A stretch of 64,000 bases of DNA from NCBI GenBank assembly GCA_036345935.2, contig JADWOT020000001.1:13924295-13988294 (forward strand), read 5' to 3'. The DNA is from Taenia hydatigena. Lineage: Eukaryota; Platyhelminthes; Cestoda; Cyclophyllidea; Taeniidae. The translations under genes were made by a program, and so were the position numbers. Positions 11,792-24,130 of this stretch are shown here, piece after piece. The notes under the pieces were generated by a model. The model did no database searches. It was given only the letters and a program-made list of their open reading frames with translations, and was not told the DNA's origin. Numbering within the stretch: the first letter of the stretch is position 1; each line of letters opens with the position of its first letter.

Positions 11792-12720
11792 GCATACTTA
11801 CGATGTGCCAGTCTATGGTGTCATGTTGTGGAGCATTGAACAGCCTAAAATGGGTGCTATTTAATTATACCTGAAAAGACCTGCAACTCTTATTCATGGG
11901 GTCCGTTAATTTTAGAACGAAGTGGAAAGTGTTTTGTGGTTGATGCATGGAGGTTTGTAATATATCGGCTTGGCAGCGCTCTGTGTATGGAGGCGTTCTC
12001 GTAGGCCAAAGTGGTGACAACGTTATTAGCCGCATCGAAGTTGACGCTGGTGATTCACAGTAGTGCTGTAGTGCATCGCCTTGCAGCCGCCGAGTAACTT
12101 GAACTGGTTTAGGGAGTTAACATCGCACGATCCTCTGGCGCTTCAGCGTCACATGCCATTTTCTTGCCGATTGATTTCCTCCTGCTGCAGGTTCTGGTAT
12201 TGGACATCACCGATTTCACCTTGCATTGACTAACCTTGTGCTCTTTAAATGCTGCTCAAAAGAGAGAATATCAGTTGAAGTCCGGTGAGCTTAACGACTA
12301 ATGACCCACAGTCGTAATCATAATCAAACGGAACTCTTCATCAGTCACATTAGTGAAGTCAAGTGGAAGTACCGATGCCCATAACCGTGGACAACGTGGA
12401 ACCGATGCAAATTTTCCAGCTGAATTGCAGACCACTAAAGCAATGTTAAGTGAGTGCACTGCCAGTTGAGATACAAGGTAGGGTAATGAGGCCTAAATGC
12501 ATTTGTGGCAAAGTAAACATGAAGGAATCTGTCTCGAGCACCTGCAAGCTCATCCTCGGAGGTGAGTAAGTACGGTTCGAGGAAGCAGCTCCACCGCATT
12601 TTGATAGAAATCGAGTAGAGTTCAATTGGAGCGGCAAGAAGTCGAGGTGAATTCGGAACAGCTCTTGAGTTTGGCTACCCCCATCAGTGCGCAGTGTTAG
12701 TAACTAACACGAACACCAAA

Positions 12721-14664
12721 ATGAGCGATTTCTTCTTTTCTTACTTTCCTTGTTGTACCCTTTTGTCGAGCTATCCCTTTTTCGTCAATGGCGCTCCCAC
12801 TCATCGCCAACCAGAAGGCCACTTTATCGTGCCATTCTTCCATGCCAGCGGCTTCACAGATAGCATCAATAGAACATTACATGCATTAGAATTGTAAAAG
12901 TCCAAAAACATTTCGTCGAATTCCTCTATTATCTTAAGTTCCGTACATCTTTGATGCCTTAATGAGCGAGTCCAGTTAATGCGTTTTAGATTTCTAACCA
13001 CACGAGGTGAAGTTGTGGAACACCCAAACTTGCCTTTTTACACACTGATGGCGTACCCATCTTCGTTCTTTGCACGGTCCGTGTGCATTTTGGCAGCTTT
13101 TTCTTGGATCTCGATGGCGCAGCTGTTCTTCAGCAATCAACTATTTGCACTTTTAAATTCATCTGATTCGTTTTACGTAGCAGGTTGCTAAAATTATTAG
13201 TTTGCTGAAATTGGCATTTACCTAATCTTTTCTAATAGGAAATGTAAAATTACGCACAGGGATTGCTAGCATGGACAAGAGAATGCGGATTAGTCAACGT
13301 ATGGATTTAATCGGTTCGTCCCTGGTGTACAGTGTAACTAATGTCAAAATAACTCTCTGCTTTTAAGACAACCTCCATTGAGCAGAATGTGCAACACATA
13401 GACAAGAAGCATGCTTGGGTCAAATCACGATTCCAATCATTCCTGCTAAACTGCAAATTACAATCCCACTATGGACCAATTTGGCTGTTTGAATTCAAGA
13501 CTTCTTCTCCCCACTTACACCGGCGGTGGTCTGTAAGGTGTGGCAGGGCAGCTTTAACTCGTGATATTCCGCACATTTCAAAATGACTTGTATTTTAGCA
13601 GCAATGCGAACACAGCCGCATTAGACCGCAGTTCCAGAATGAAATGTGTCCCGTCTTTAGGCAAGGGTCCTCGACTTTGCAAGATTGCGGGCCTAACCAA
13701 CCACGCACGGTGCTATGATTTGTGCTGATCTGACTTATGAATGAAATGGCAAATAGACAGCCGTGACAGATTTACACATTTGGCTCATCGTTATTGCAAT
13801 GATTAATTAGGCAACGAGATGGGCAACCCGACAAACTGTGTCGATATGATTCCGACCAGATCGATAACTGTGCGCACAGATTATCTGTCAAAAACTGTTT
13901 TGTTGTTATTGTTGTTGTAGCTATTCACCGCTAAAGGAAGGCAGAATCCCGGCAGTTCCGCGTTTGTCAGCCAGTGTAGAATGTTACGAGAATTTTCTTC
14001 GCGTTACTTTCTCCGCCTTATTCGACCTCAAATGACGACCCTTTGCTACTGTTACAAAAAATGCAGTTTTGAAAAATATAGTTACGGTGGTTGCATAGTT
14101 ATATGCAGTTTATTGCCTCATTTGTCATCAGCGCTGCCTTAAATTCCATAGAAAAATATCTCATTCCCCTACTCCATCGATAAGAAGAGTTCAGTGAAGA
14201 GCGCTAATCAAAATCCCCAATATTCTGGTTCCTGATAAAATAGTTATCTCAAAGATTTGTTAATTCGGCTTTGACCAATTCATTTTCTACCTTAAATGGC
14301 TACTGAGGATGTTACAAACATCTTCTACGTGGCGTAGGTGAGATGTTCCCAATTTGCCTACAAGCATCTGGACCACGGGACTGTAAGACATATTGTGAAG
14401 TTTCGCACAGCTGCTGGTTATGTGAACAAAATGAGGTACATCCGGAATGGTGAAACACTCGAGGTCAGCTTGAAGGTTCCCTAGACCACCAGATTGGAAA
14501 CAGCCTCAATAAGTACCACCACACACAACATCTAAACAATCGGGAAGAGTAGAGTGCTAGCCTCATAGTTTGAGTTGATTTCGGTATTCAATTGGCATTT
14601 GTACGATTTTGCATCTTTTGACGTACCGAGATTTGTTAGGAGAATGGGGGCTGTTGATGAGTCG
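12721..14664. other. Single-copy spacer between inverted blocks
   Basis: About 1.9 kb has no match elsewhere in the window except a short piece near 12975-13025. That piece resembles the F segment near 6175-6225 (ACCACACGA and GTGGAACAC). A GTT-rich microsatellite-like stretch lies near 13898-13922. Apart from the interrupted frame at 14296-14484, no gene or RNA was recognised. This spacer sits near the centre between the inverted F and G copies. Confidence 0.5.
14296..14484 (+). pseudogene. Possible coding remnant with one internal stop
   Basis: An ATG frame runs MATEDVTNIFYVA, then TAG (14335-14337), then continues for 48 codons to TAG at 14482. The composition of the second part (AYKHLDHGTVRHIVKF, then GYVNKMRYIRNGETLEVSL) looks protein-like, with alternating hydrophobic residues and an NGE turn. 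I cannot name a family. It could be a single exon fragment, a decayed gene or chance. It lies in the single-copy spacer just before the inverted F block. Confidence 0.2.
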
Positions 14665-17580
14665 GAGACTTGGACTGCCTCCAGGTCGTGTTCCACGACT
14701 TGGCTTCGTGTGGTTGGTAATCTCAAAACACCATCTGAGAGCACTCATTAAGTCCATTTTAGGTGGCTCAATTACGCTACCACTTGACACCTCTTCTCAT
14801 TTGTGCAATCAAAACTGCTACTGAGAATAAGATGTATATCACTGTTTTAAAGCAGTTAATGCTATGGAAAAAGCAGTGATGTTGGAGATAGTAGTAGACA
14901 CCGGGATCAAGACGGGCTCCACAGTGTCAAACAAAGACTCATAAATGCAACCCAGATGATGAAGTATGCAATGCAGCCTCGTAGCTTGTATTCGCATGTG
15001 CATAGACAACTGCAACAAGGAATGCAAAGTAAGGCATGGAGAGAAAAAGAAAGAGAGTCCAAAAGCTAGGAAGAAAAGGGAATCAGAGGAGGATAGAAAA
15101 TGTTAATTAAAATATTATGTGGTTGGACCTGTAGACACGAACACATACTGGGATGAATGAGTGCATGCAAAAGTGACTGAAGGGAGGAATGCAGCTATAG
15201 ATAAATGGAAAGGAGGTTGTGGGGACAGCTACGGTAGCATAGAAAAGGAGACACAAAATGGGATGTGATAGCGAAGTGACTGAGCAAATTCTAATCGTCA
15301 ATTGGGCTTGGTCATGCAATTAATGCAACGACGGACGGAATTCTTAGAAGCTGTAAGCAAAATAACCACTTGTATAGAAGCTTCGTGATGTTGTGTCTGC
15401 CGAAAGCACTATAATCGCTCAATTAGTGCCACTTGCGAATGTGCAAACACGGATACCATTGAGATAGGAAAGTTTGTCTGCAGTAAGGCTTCAAATCTCC
15501 AAGCACACATTGCAGGATTATAATAATTAAAAAATTGCAGCCATAAATGTGCGAACGCAAACTAGTCTAAAGGAACTTGTTTCCGCTTTAAAGATCCAAA
15601 TCTAAGTATTTGAATTACTAAGTAGAAGGCTGGCAAAATTAGGAAACAATGCATGCAGAAATAGGATCAGAAAATGCACATTTATGCTAAAGTGATGTAT
15701 ATCCGCAACGTTTTCCATTTGCATACATTGATGTGTACCAACTTTGCGGCTCACCTTGTAGGACTTCGGGTAATTGACGATGCATTTGCGAATGCAAACT
15801 AAACAGCCGCCTTCCACAAATACGCTTCAACACGCGTGCACTCATTCATCTGTTGATGCGGCCGCCGACAGCTCCATGAACACAGCATCCATCTCCACCA
15901 CCAACATCATTGCCTCATCCTTTAATGTTACCTCATTCAATGCAGTAATATATACGCGCAATGGTCTGCAATGAAGTCCAGTGCGAAGGGATGCAATATA
16001 ATGTGATAGACTTGACTGTACGAACCAGCACAAATATGCGGGGAGGAGTATAGAAGAATAAAGAGTAGCAGGGCAGACTAAAGCAAGGTGCAGCTGATTG
16101 AACCGTAACAAAGTGAGTCAGCGATCCCGAGCGTTCCACTTCTGTCACTTATCTTCGTGTGTACTAACCCAGACCAAGGCAGCACAACCCCAGTGGGGTG
16201 CCAAACCCACGGATTTGTGCGCAAGGCTATCGCTGACGTCCACTTTCCTTTACTAATTACCATTCAACTCACAACATTCATTGAGAACTGCATATTCTGT
16301 GGCTTCTCTTTTCTTTTTTACTGTCTCAGCCACTGCCCAAACTCACGAATCACTTTAGCTTTTTTGACATTTGTCTGGTGTTACCCTAAAATCTTATGCC
16401 TAAATAACTTCTTCTTTACTTATCCTGTCAAATTCAAAAGTTTTCCACGTTTTATCCAAAAATGCCCTTTTACTTTTGTGTCAGAAATGTTTGAGGAGTT
16501 TTAGCACTACACGCAACATCCAGTTCAAAATCAGGTATTGTTTGATCACGAGCACTGAGTCCTTATTCTCAAAATAGTAAAGCTGTGCCAATAACGACCA
16601 ATTAACTTCTTGAGTTACACACAGTTCTCTCGCTGTTGATGTTCAATGCAGTACCACACTTTGTTGGGAAATTGGTCAGACATGCACCGTTTGCATTACC
16701 TTTGATGGTACTATGAACACTTTCCTTATTTCCAAATGCGTCATAAAGAAAGTAAGGGGTTTTATCATACGCCCGTACCCTATGAGTGGGTTTTGGTCTC
16801 ATTTGTTGCTGCAGTGCGTGAAATGCCAATTTGGAATAGGCAGTTCCTACGCTCCTCTGCTTCACCGTTCGCTGCCTCTATGCCCTGCTGAATTGTATAA
16901 CAACCTATCTGTAGGAGAATAGTGCAGGTTTAACAATGTCATATTTGCGTCAAAGTGAATGCGCCACTTGCAAATAAAAAGTGGTCAACTTAATCACTGC
17001 TTTGCTAGGAGGTCTACATGGTCTAAACGGAGGAAGGAAACACACCATTGCCGTGTCAAGGCACTTTTTTTGAAAACAAAGATGAAATCAGATGTCACCT
17101 ATCAAATGTTGGTACCACTGAGTTGGAAAAGTATTTAGCTATAAGAAAGGCACCAGCAATTCTGTCAACAAAGTTTGTGAGATTTTGTTTGGCCAACTGC
17201 ACTATTGTGATAAGGCGAGTCCAATTTACCCTTTTGCTGTGGATCCGAAAACAGACTCGGTAATTGGCCTTCACTTTCCAATGTGTCATTCAGATAAATC
17301 CGCAGAGTTTAAAATAGAAACATAATATTGCTATAATTTGTGGAGTTAACTTTCCACTTAATGGCTGTTGCTACGATATTGGAGGCAGAAGAGAAAGAGA
17401 CAGCTGCTTCTCCCTAAAATGCACGCAAATGCTCCCAATTTCACGACGGAAGGACAAATGTTCCATTCCCAAAGCTCTGCTTGAACAAGTCCATAATAGC
17501 AAATCACGACTTATGCACTTACTTACTGCATCAAAATACATCAGAAATACTCCCAACTTCAGGTTCAACTGAACTGATCG
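14665..17580 (-). repeat. Core block F, inverted copy
   Basis: This is the reverse complement of 3336-6244 over its whole length. Its far end (about 14665) meets unrelated sequence, whereas the matching end of the forward copy meets an inverted E block. The longest frame is 16157-16504 plus (115 codons), which corresponds to the 96-codon minus frame at 4470-4760. No family was recognised and the open length is not conserved, so no gene is called. Confidence 0.8.
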
Positions 17581-18290
17581 CAGTGCATTGCATCTAAATG
17601 CACGTACCTGCATGATTCGCTTCAAAGTGGCACTATAGCCAATGATGTTATCTAAAGTGACGGAAGAAGACTAAACAATCAGAGATTACAAGCAACGATT
17701 TAACTACGAGTAGTTTGTCTCCTGTTTGCATCGAAGTGGGCTGCATTCAATCATCAACATTCGCTTTGTTGAGTAGCCGCACACCAGATGGATGTTTTGG
17801 CTTCGAATTCATTGGCGCATGAGACGAAATGGTGAATGCCACTCTTTCAAAGCAAACTTGGCTAATTTGGTCAAATCACTTGCGTCATGAACCCAAGACC
17901 AATTAACAGTTCCGCCTTGAAAGAAGCTGGCTAAGATAATCAGAGAACGCAGCATCAGGAACCTTAAAGAAGGGCGTTTGTGACACGAGTGATGTAGTCA
18001 CTGGTTTGCAACTGCAGGAGTTAGGCAGATGGATTTAGTTTGCTGACCATGAAATAACGAATGACGAATAAAAAGCTGCGCAATTCATTAACTTGTTCTG
18101 CAACTCTTTTACGTTATTTGCTAGCAGAAGTGCTTGCAGCATAAATTAGCTTTTACAATGATATTGCTCATTACGTCACCAACACCGATATGCTTGTTGC
18201 TTATGCGATATGCACCCAAAAGATACAATACACTTCATCTCCATTTGCCCATGCCTGCCTGGATTCCAAAGCGCTACCAACAAGACTAAC
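17581..18290 (-). repeat. Block E, third copy
   Basis: This is inverted relative to about 2590-3330 and parallel to about 6245-6990. It starts with CGCAGTGCATTGCATCTAAA at the F junction and ends near ACTAACACTTG (18296), where it jumps directly to block D. A stretch of about 600 bp that includes block C is missing here. No gene is seen in it. Confidence 0.75.
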
Positions 18291-18870
18291 ACTTGGCTAG
18301 CAATTGGGCTATGGACGAAGTGTGAGGGAGATTGACAGTTACACGAATGGCTGGTAATTATAAGTTGTCAACTATGGCGTTAGTTGTCCAAAGGACTGCT
18401 TGAGTTGCCATTTCTCACTAGCTGCCACTGATACCCGATGCGACCTCTTGAGGCCGTCGCATCAGCGTCAGAGTAATGGTCACTTCTCTTGTAGACACAA
18501 GCAATCATTGACCCTGTACCAGGTCTCTTTGATCACTCTAGCTGATACTTTTCGAAAAGTAGGCAAGTAGAAGGTACTTTATGTTAGTTTAGTGGGGCAC
18601 TTGACTTTTGTAGTTGAAATGGACTCCTTAGCTTTCCACTAAGCAACATTGTCTTGATGTGAGAGTCACGCGATTGTGGCAGTACAGCCTCATAGAAATG
18701 CAGTGGTCTTAGGCAAAGGGATGGGCTTGTAAGAGTCTGATAAAGGAGGGTCTTACTGACACAGGCTGGATTACTCTTGAGCTCCTAAGTGGAGTAACTG
18801 AAGAGAGACCGTAAAATTGGGAATCCGGGTGCTCTGACGTAGGCGTGTGGACAATTTACGAACTTCTACA
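18291..18870 (-). repeat. Block D, inverted copy
   Basis: This is the reverse complement of 1495-1985. Shared landmarks are CTATGGACGAAGTGTGAGGG, CCTCTTGAGGCCGTC, CTTTTCGAAAAGTAGGCAAG and CGTGTGGACAATTTACGAAC. It contains an insertion of roughly 100 bp (about 18730-18835) absent from the forward copy. No gene is seen in it. Confidence 0.75.
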
Positions 18871-19510
18871 CTTGCAGAATATAGTAAGCAGATACTGTTA
18901 TCGTATTCCATATCATTCCACATGGTAAATCATTGCAAGCTGAGCTTCAAGTTTGCTTGTTTTACTAAGGTGACCGATTACGACTGTGGGTCATTAGTCG
19001 TAAAGCTCACCGGACTTCAACTGATATTCTCTCATTTGAGCAGCATTTAAAGAGCACGAGGTTAGTCAACGCAGGGTGAAATCGGTGATGTCCAATACCA
19101 GAACTTGCGGCAGGAGGAAATCAATCGGCAAGAAAATGGCATGTGACGCTGAAGCGCCAGCACAACGCTCTTTATGCACACACAGAGGATCGTGCAATAC
19201 TAAATCCCTAAACCAGTTCAAGTTACGCGGCGGCCGCAAGACGATGCACTGCAGCAATAATGTGAATCACCAGCGTCTACTTCGAAGCGGCTAGTAACAT
19301 TGTCACCACTTTGGCCTACGAGAACGGTGTCGAGCAGATATATTACAACCCTTCATGCATCAACCATAAAATACTTTCCACTTCACTCTGAATTAACGAA
19401 CCCCATGAATAAGAGTTGCAGGTCTTTTCAAGTATAATTAAATAGCACCCATTTTAGGCTATTCAACACTCTACAGCACGACGCCATAGACTGGCACATC
19501 GTAAGTAAAC

Positions 19511-20276
19511 TTAGACGCGTTGAGTTCTCCTTCTACTTCACATGACTTTGAGACAGGCCCAGTGTACTATCTCCGCAAAATTGATCATCGAATTGTTTTA
19601 CCGCCTGCTCTACCAAATGCGCCAGTTTTGGGGTAGCCTGAAGAAAGGGGGAAACTGGAAACCGCCTAAGTGCTCAAAAGTCCTCTCCATGCAGTCCGAA
19701 TTCGGATAGGGATCTAACAGTTGCCATATCGCGTTACTTATCGCAAATGTTTGCTTAGACGTAAGGGTATCACCTAGAGCGTTTAGGTGTTCACAATCCC
19801 GATGTTCGAAATCCAGATAATCAAGATACAAAATGACACAGTCATAATCGCTCAGTTGCATCCTTTGCCCCACTGCTTTAACCCCTTCCCACCACTCACA
19901 CGTGTCCAGCAGAGTAACATCTGCTGCCCCCAGAAACCGATCCCACTGGTCCGAAAAGTATGGAATATCCGACGACACATCCAAGCAGAGGCGAATAGGG
20001 GGAACAGAATGTAACAATGACAAATCACATTTGCGACGGCAGCCGACAAAAGAACCTTCTTTCTTGGTCGTAATACGCTGTTGCATTAGCCAAGATACTG
20101 CGGTGGGTTCGATTTCCTTGGGCGAAAAGCATCAGGCAGAGGTACTCATCCACCCATCTCATGTAATTCGGGCTACATTTGTTATTAATCTCATTAAATC
20201 GGAGAAGTCGTGCTCGTCTGTGCATTAGCTGATCCCTCCTAAAAATAGCTCTATTACTGGTAAATTTCAAAGCCAT
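19511..20276 (-). pseudogene. Broken copy of the G-repeat gene
   Basis: The minus-strand frame begins with an ATG at 20276 and reads 83 codons to a stop at 20025. It then continues in another frame (CDLSLLHS onward, to 19610). The break is a deletion of 95 bp relative to copies 1 and 3, at about 20036 and flanked by CAA in the intact copies. The deletion is not a multiple of three. A premature TAG near 19610 (RIW, then stop) removes the last ~28 codons seen in copy 3. The first 40 codons (from MALKFT) are open here but shifted in copies 1 and 3, suggesting that the ancestral protein was about 290 residues. Function unknown. Confidence 0.5.
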
Positions 20277-22397
20277 TCGAAGAGAAAATGACTATTAAAA
20301 GGATATAGTAGAGCCTTGCAACGGACGCAGATTTAATGAGACCTACCTGAGACATTATTACGTAAAATCTGAAAACAACTGCTTGAATGAAGCCTCGTCT
20401 GGGTGACAAGGGACCCCTATCCATATATGATCACTTCTTTTATCCAGCCAATTGGCAAAGCCCATCGACCAGCCGAAATTCTCAAGTGCTGCTTCAAAGT
20501 GTTTGGAAGGACGTGCAGAGATCCTAGCAGCACCACATCAGCAAATAATTTCAACGGTCCCATTATATTGCATAATTTTGTTTTGTTTATGTGACACCAC
20601 AAATGATAAGCCTATCGGAACTCGGAATGCTGAGATTGAAGTACGATTGAATTGAAACAGAGCAGCATCCTGTGGCATGCGATTCAGAGGATCGGGGTGA
20701 AGAAGGCGCTATTAATGCAGTATAGAAGGCGTCGGGTGGCTGAACTCATAAACAGATGTTCGTACTTTTGAGATGGAGACTAAACCGATGCGGAGTGTAG
20801 AGTGTGTGCCTTTACATTGCTTTGGAAAACAGGTGAGCTGAAACGAACCTTTCCGTCAGCAAACCAGTTTGAACTAATCTGACAAGGGTCATTTTTTAAT
20901 TAATCGACTCTGCGGAAATTTGCACCAATATCCGACGTTGCGGGCGGTTCAACCAGCTGCACGCGTACGCAACAGAAACACTGTGACGGGAACACTGCCA
21001 CTCGCCCTTGGTGAAATATACGAGCCATTAATGGAAATTCTTCAAGGTGGCACTGAGAAGTATCAGTGGCACCTTGGCAATTAAGATAGCCTAAGCATGC
21101 CTTGCAGGGGAACAAGCGAAATGCAACCGATGACCATCACTTAATGTCTGACTGCTTCGTGGTTATTGTGCAGTAGTGAGGATAAAGAATGAACGGGAGT
21201 AAAACAATAGCTAATCGACGCGTTTCTTCTAATTTGTCGTCTCTCAGGATTCGCTCCACTACTGCCGTCATCATTTGCTCCGGCTCGTCGACCGCAGAAT
21301 GGGGGTGGATGAAATGTGCAACGAGGCTTGGACCGAAGAAGAGCAAACTAATAAGTTACTTCATTATCAGCCACGAAGTTAAGCAAATGAAAACACTCTC
21401 TGTCATCTGTTTGCAGTGTTTTAGTTTTCATTTTACTCCTCATTGGATTAAGTGATTTCATAAAATCCTCTCTACAGAAACTTGTGTAGCAGGTGAGCCA
21501 TTTTTCTCTTCCTCCTCGATCTTCAGAATATCAGACTGGTTTGATAAGGACACGATGCGTCCCAGATCTAGATCACAGTCATCCTGTATCGCGCATTCAG
21601 CGCAAGATTTTGGCAGTCCGACAAGAGTTTGCTTGTTGCAGTTTTACCCGCACTTTGCTCTGTAGATTTGTGCGCATGTCTTTGAACTGTAGGGTTTTGC
21701 ATGGTTAAATAAAAGAGTCGGCTAAAGAAATTACGTTCTTGACTGCTATCAGCCGAATAACGTACGCTCTACAGACAAATCTTGTTCCTTTTGATGGTAA
21801 ACCTGAAGCGACCATTTCAATGATTCGTGAATACATGAGTTTAGTTTCAGCCACTTTCATAAGCAGTCTATCATGTCGAGATTGCATTGGTGAAGAGATG
21901 ACAGAGGACCTACGGTATTATTGTCTACTCTTTCCACTGGGACCCCTTCATGTGTAGGCTGGATCGATACGATCGCTGTGATTTCAGGCCTTCTAAAAGT
22001 GCCTTAAGTGTTGCAGTTTTGGCATCACCCACTTGATCCACTTACTCGTGTAGCTCTCTTAAAGAACTGTTTGCACCAATGCCTATGATGCCGTTAGGCA
22101 CAGAGGAGACATGACACCTTCATAATATCATCCAACTTCATCCTCCAGGGAAGGTTTTATCCATCGGCGGCATATCCATCTCACTTTCTAGACCAGTTTA
22201 TACCTTTGGCTGTGTTAACAGTAAGAAGGCAGGAGGAAGCTATCGTGCACTAGAAGCGTGCAGAGTTTGGTACTCCACGTCCTCTTTTAGCGATATTTAA
22301 TGCATTCGCAGTGCAACATCACCCCATTCTGTTGAGACGGGTCTACTAGATGGCAGAGTGCCTGCATCACTACGTGGGTGCTCTATCCTAACAAATA

Positions 22398-22736
22398 ATG
22401 GTCGACACCATCGTGGAGCTGTCTAAGCTTCCTACCCATCCATTATGGCCATTGATAAAAGAGGTTTGCCAAATAATGATCACTCGTTTGACAATCTGTC
22501 CCACAATTCTGCATAACAAGAATGTCCTTTCATTTCAGAGGCAGATTTCACCATTTAGCGAGGACCGGCAGTGGTTGATTGAATTCACTCCTACTGCCAT
22601 TGTACTACACTTTGATGCTACGTTTGTGGACTTCCCTTTGGCCACCTTCACCGTTCTGCATTGGCGGATTGGAACAGAGTCCTGCCCTAATCTGCAAACA
22701 CACAAGAAATATTCGCCGCAAATTGTGGTTAAATAG
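22398..22736 (+). CDS. 112-codon frame in repeat G with a DATF motif
   Basis: This ATG-initiated frame ends in TAG. The central part reads WLIEFTPTAIVLHFDATF and continues VDFPLATFTVLHWRIG. The spacing of the aspartate, the phenylalanine, a proline a few residues later, and F and L-H after that is reminiscent of the first catalytic-aspartate block of MULE-type transposases. This is only a resemblance: I could not find the remaining catalytic residues or a zinc finger. The homologous frame is truncated at 8650-8835 and decayed around 40500-40700. If it is a transposase remnant, it would explain how G spread. Otherwise the function is unknown. Confidence 0.2.
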   Translation: MVDTIVELSKLPTHPLWPLIKEVCQIMITRLTICPTILHNKNVLSFQRQISPFSEDRQWLIEFTPTAIVLHFDATFVDFPLATFTVLHWRIGTESCPNLQTHKKYSPQIVVK

Positions 22737-24130
22737 CGTCACTAATGCAACTCATTATCGTCCTCCACTTTCGTTGGCATCTAGCGCGACGAAACATTCG
22801 TAAAAGCGAAATTTTGCACCGAGCCCAAAACAATGCTCTTTGGGAGCAATTAAGTGAACTGCCTTGAGTGCTATTGATAGTCCCGTTCTGCCAGAAGTTG
22901 GGAACCTCTTGCGTGGCAAGCATATCAGTGCTCCGTGATCAAAGCACCTCTGTCACAATTACACCCCCTTCGCGAGGGGACAGATGACACCCTCTTCGTA
23001 AAGACGTCCTCTTTGTTTGCTATCCGCCACCCTCCCAGGGAGCTTTTAAGAACAGACACAGAATTACACAACCTCGATCTCTCCCTTATTCCTTCTGCTG
23101 ACACCTTTCATTTCTCTATGGCCGACCCATGATCAAATGAAACGACTCTATTTGGTAACACCATTCCATCTGGACGGATAAGACTGCACAATAAATCAAA
23201 AGAGTTGGGGGCATGTTGGTACAAATTAGGCCTTATTAGTCAGACTCCGCTGGTATCAAATTAACAAACCATTTAACACACTGCCATGGCAAACAAAAGT
23301 TTTGACAACATCATTAATATTTTGAGCATTTACTTTGGTAATTGCGCAAAAAGTGGGGAATTAATTATACGTGGAGAATGTGATAACGCAATGAAGTGGC
23401 CGACTGTCGCGTTCCTGATAATCATCCAAACCACCACTGCTTGTGCTACCACCTTTGACCTGATTCTGCACACATAAAGGGGAATAGAGATACCGAATAT
23501 GGCAAAAATATTATTAGAAATTGCACAATAAACAGGACGACATCGATGACGCCTGCGAATCGCAAGCAGGGTTGTTCATTACCACTACATGGTGCTTGCG
23601 TCGGTGAGTTGTCCAAATCCAATTCATTCCTTTAGGTGGAGGGAGTTGTGGATCCTCCGAATGCTTGAGCACCTCGATCTCCTCGATCCAAGTTATGCCG
23701 TTGCTTGCCTCCTTATGGTGGATTCCTTCCCACAGCAGTCGCAGATGGTATTCGTATCCACCCTACAGTAATAAGAAAGGCCAATGAGTCATCAAGGCTA
23801 GAAGTGGCAAAGGAGAGCAAATAGGCTGTTTTCTGTTCACACTTCCTCATAAAGGCCTACCATCCCGATAAGCCCTACACGATGAGAAGAGGCTGCGTCA
23901 CTGTGTACAGTCCATGTCTACAGAGGGTCCCGTAAAGCACCTTTCGTTTCGTTTAATCAACGGGTGCATCACACAGTACGCAAACACGACTTCCAAAAAG
24001 ATTAAATGGACAGATCTGAACAACAGCATACACGCCTCATGCAGGTGTGGTGGCAAGTGGAAAGAGGATAAGGTAACGTTTGCATTGAATAAATTGTGAG
24101 TTTGATAAATGGATAGGCATTCAAAGAGCA

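Larger units (their letters stand above)
8281..12720 (-). repeat. Repeat G, copy 1 (inverted)
   Basis: This ~4.4-kb copy is inverted relative to the copies at 18955-24130 and 36810-42360. It begins at the junction with block D (GTGTTACCACATAGAG, matching the complement of about 23163). It lacks the last ~1 kb of the other copies, which correspond to about 23163-24130. Several stretches that look once-coding recur in other copies: 8310-8507 minus with 22935-23132; 9322-9540 minus with 21739-21957; and 9933-10127 plus with 21137-21346 minus. A segment of about 310 bp (around 10060-10375) is shared with copy 2 but missing from copy 3. Confidence 0.85.
18955..24130 (+). repeat. Repeat G, copy 2
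   Basis: This ~5.2-kb copy is a direct repeat of 36810-42360 and inverted relative to 8281-12720. By eye it is closer to copy 1 (about 88% in sampled stretches) than to copy 3. The terminal ~1 kb (23163-24130) is shared only with copy 3 (about 41160-42360) and ends where the reverse satellite starts. It carries a 95-bp deletion in the main frame. It retains the ~310-bp segment (about 20885-21200) that copy 3 lacks. Confidence 0.85.

Noticed and set aside
20090..20125. GGGTTCGAT as a tRNA T-loop
   Set aside because: It lies inside the G-repeat gene, and no acceptor stem, D-arm or anticodon arm could be built around it.
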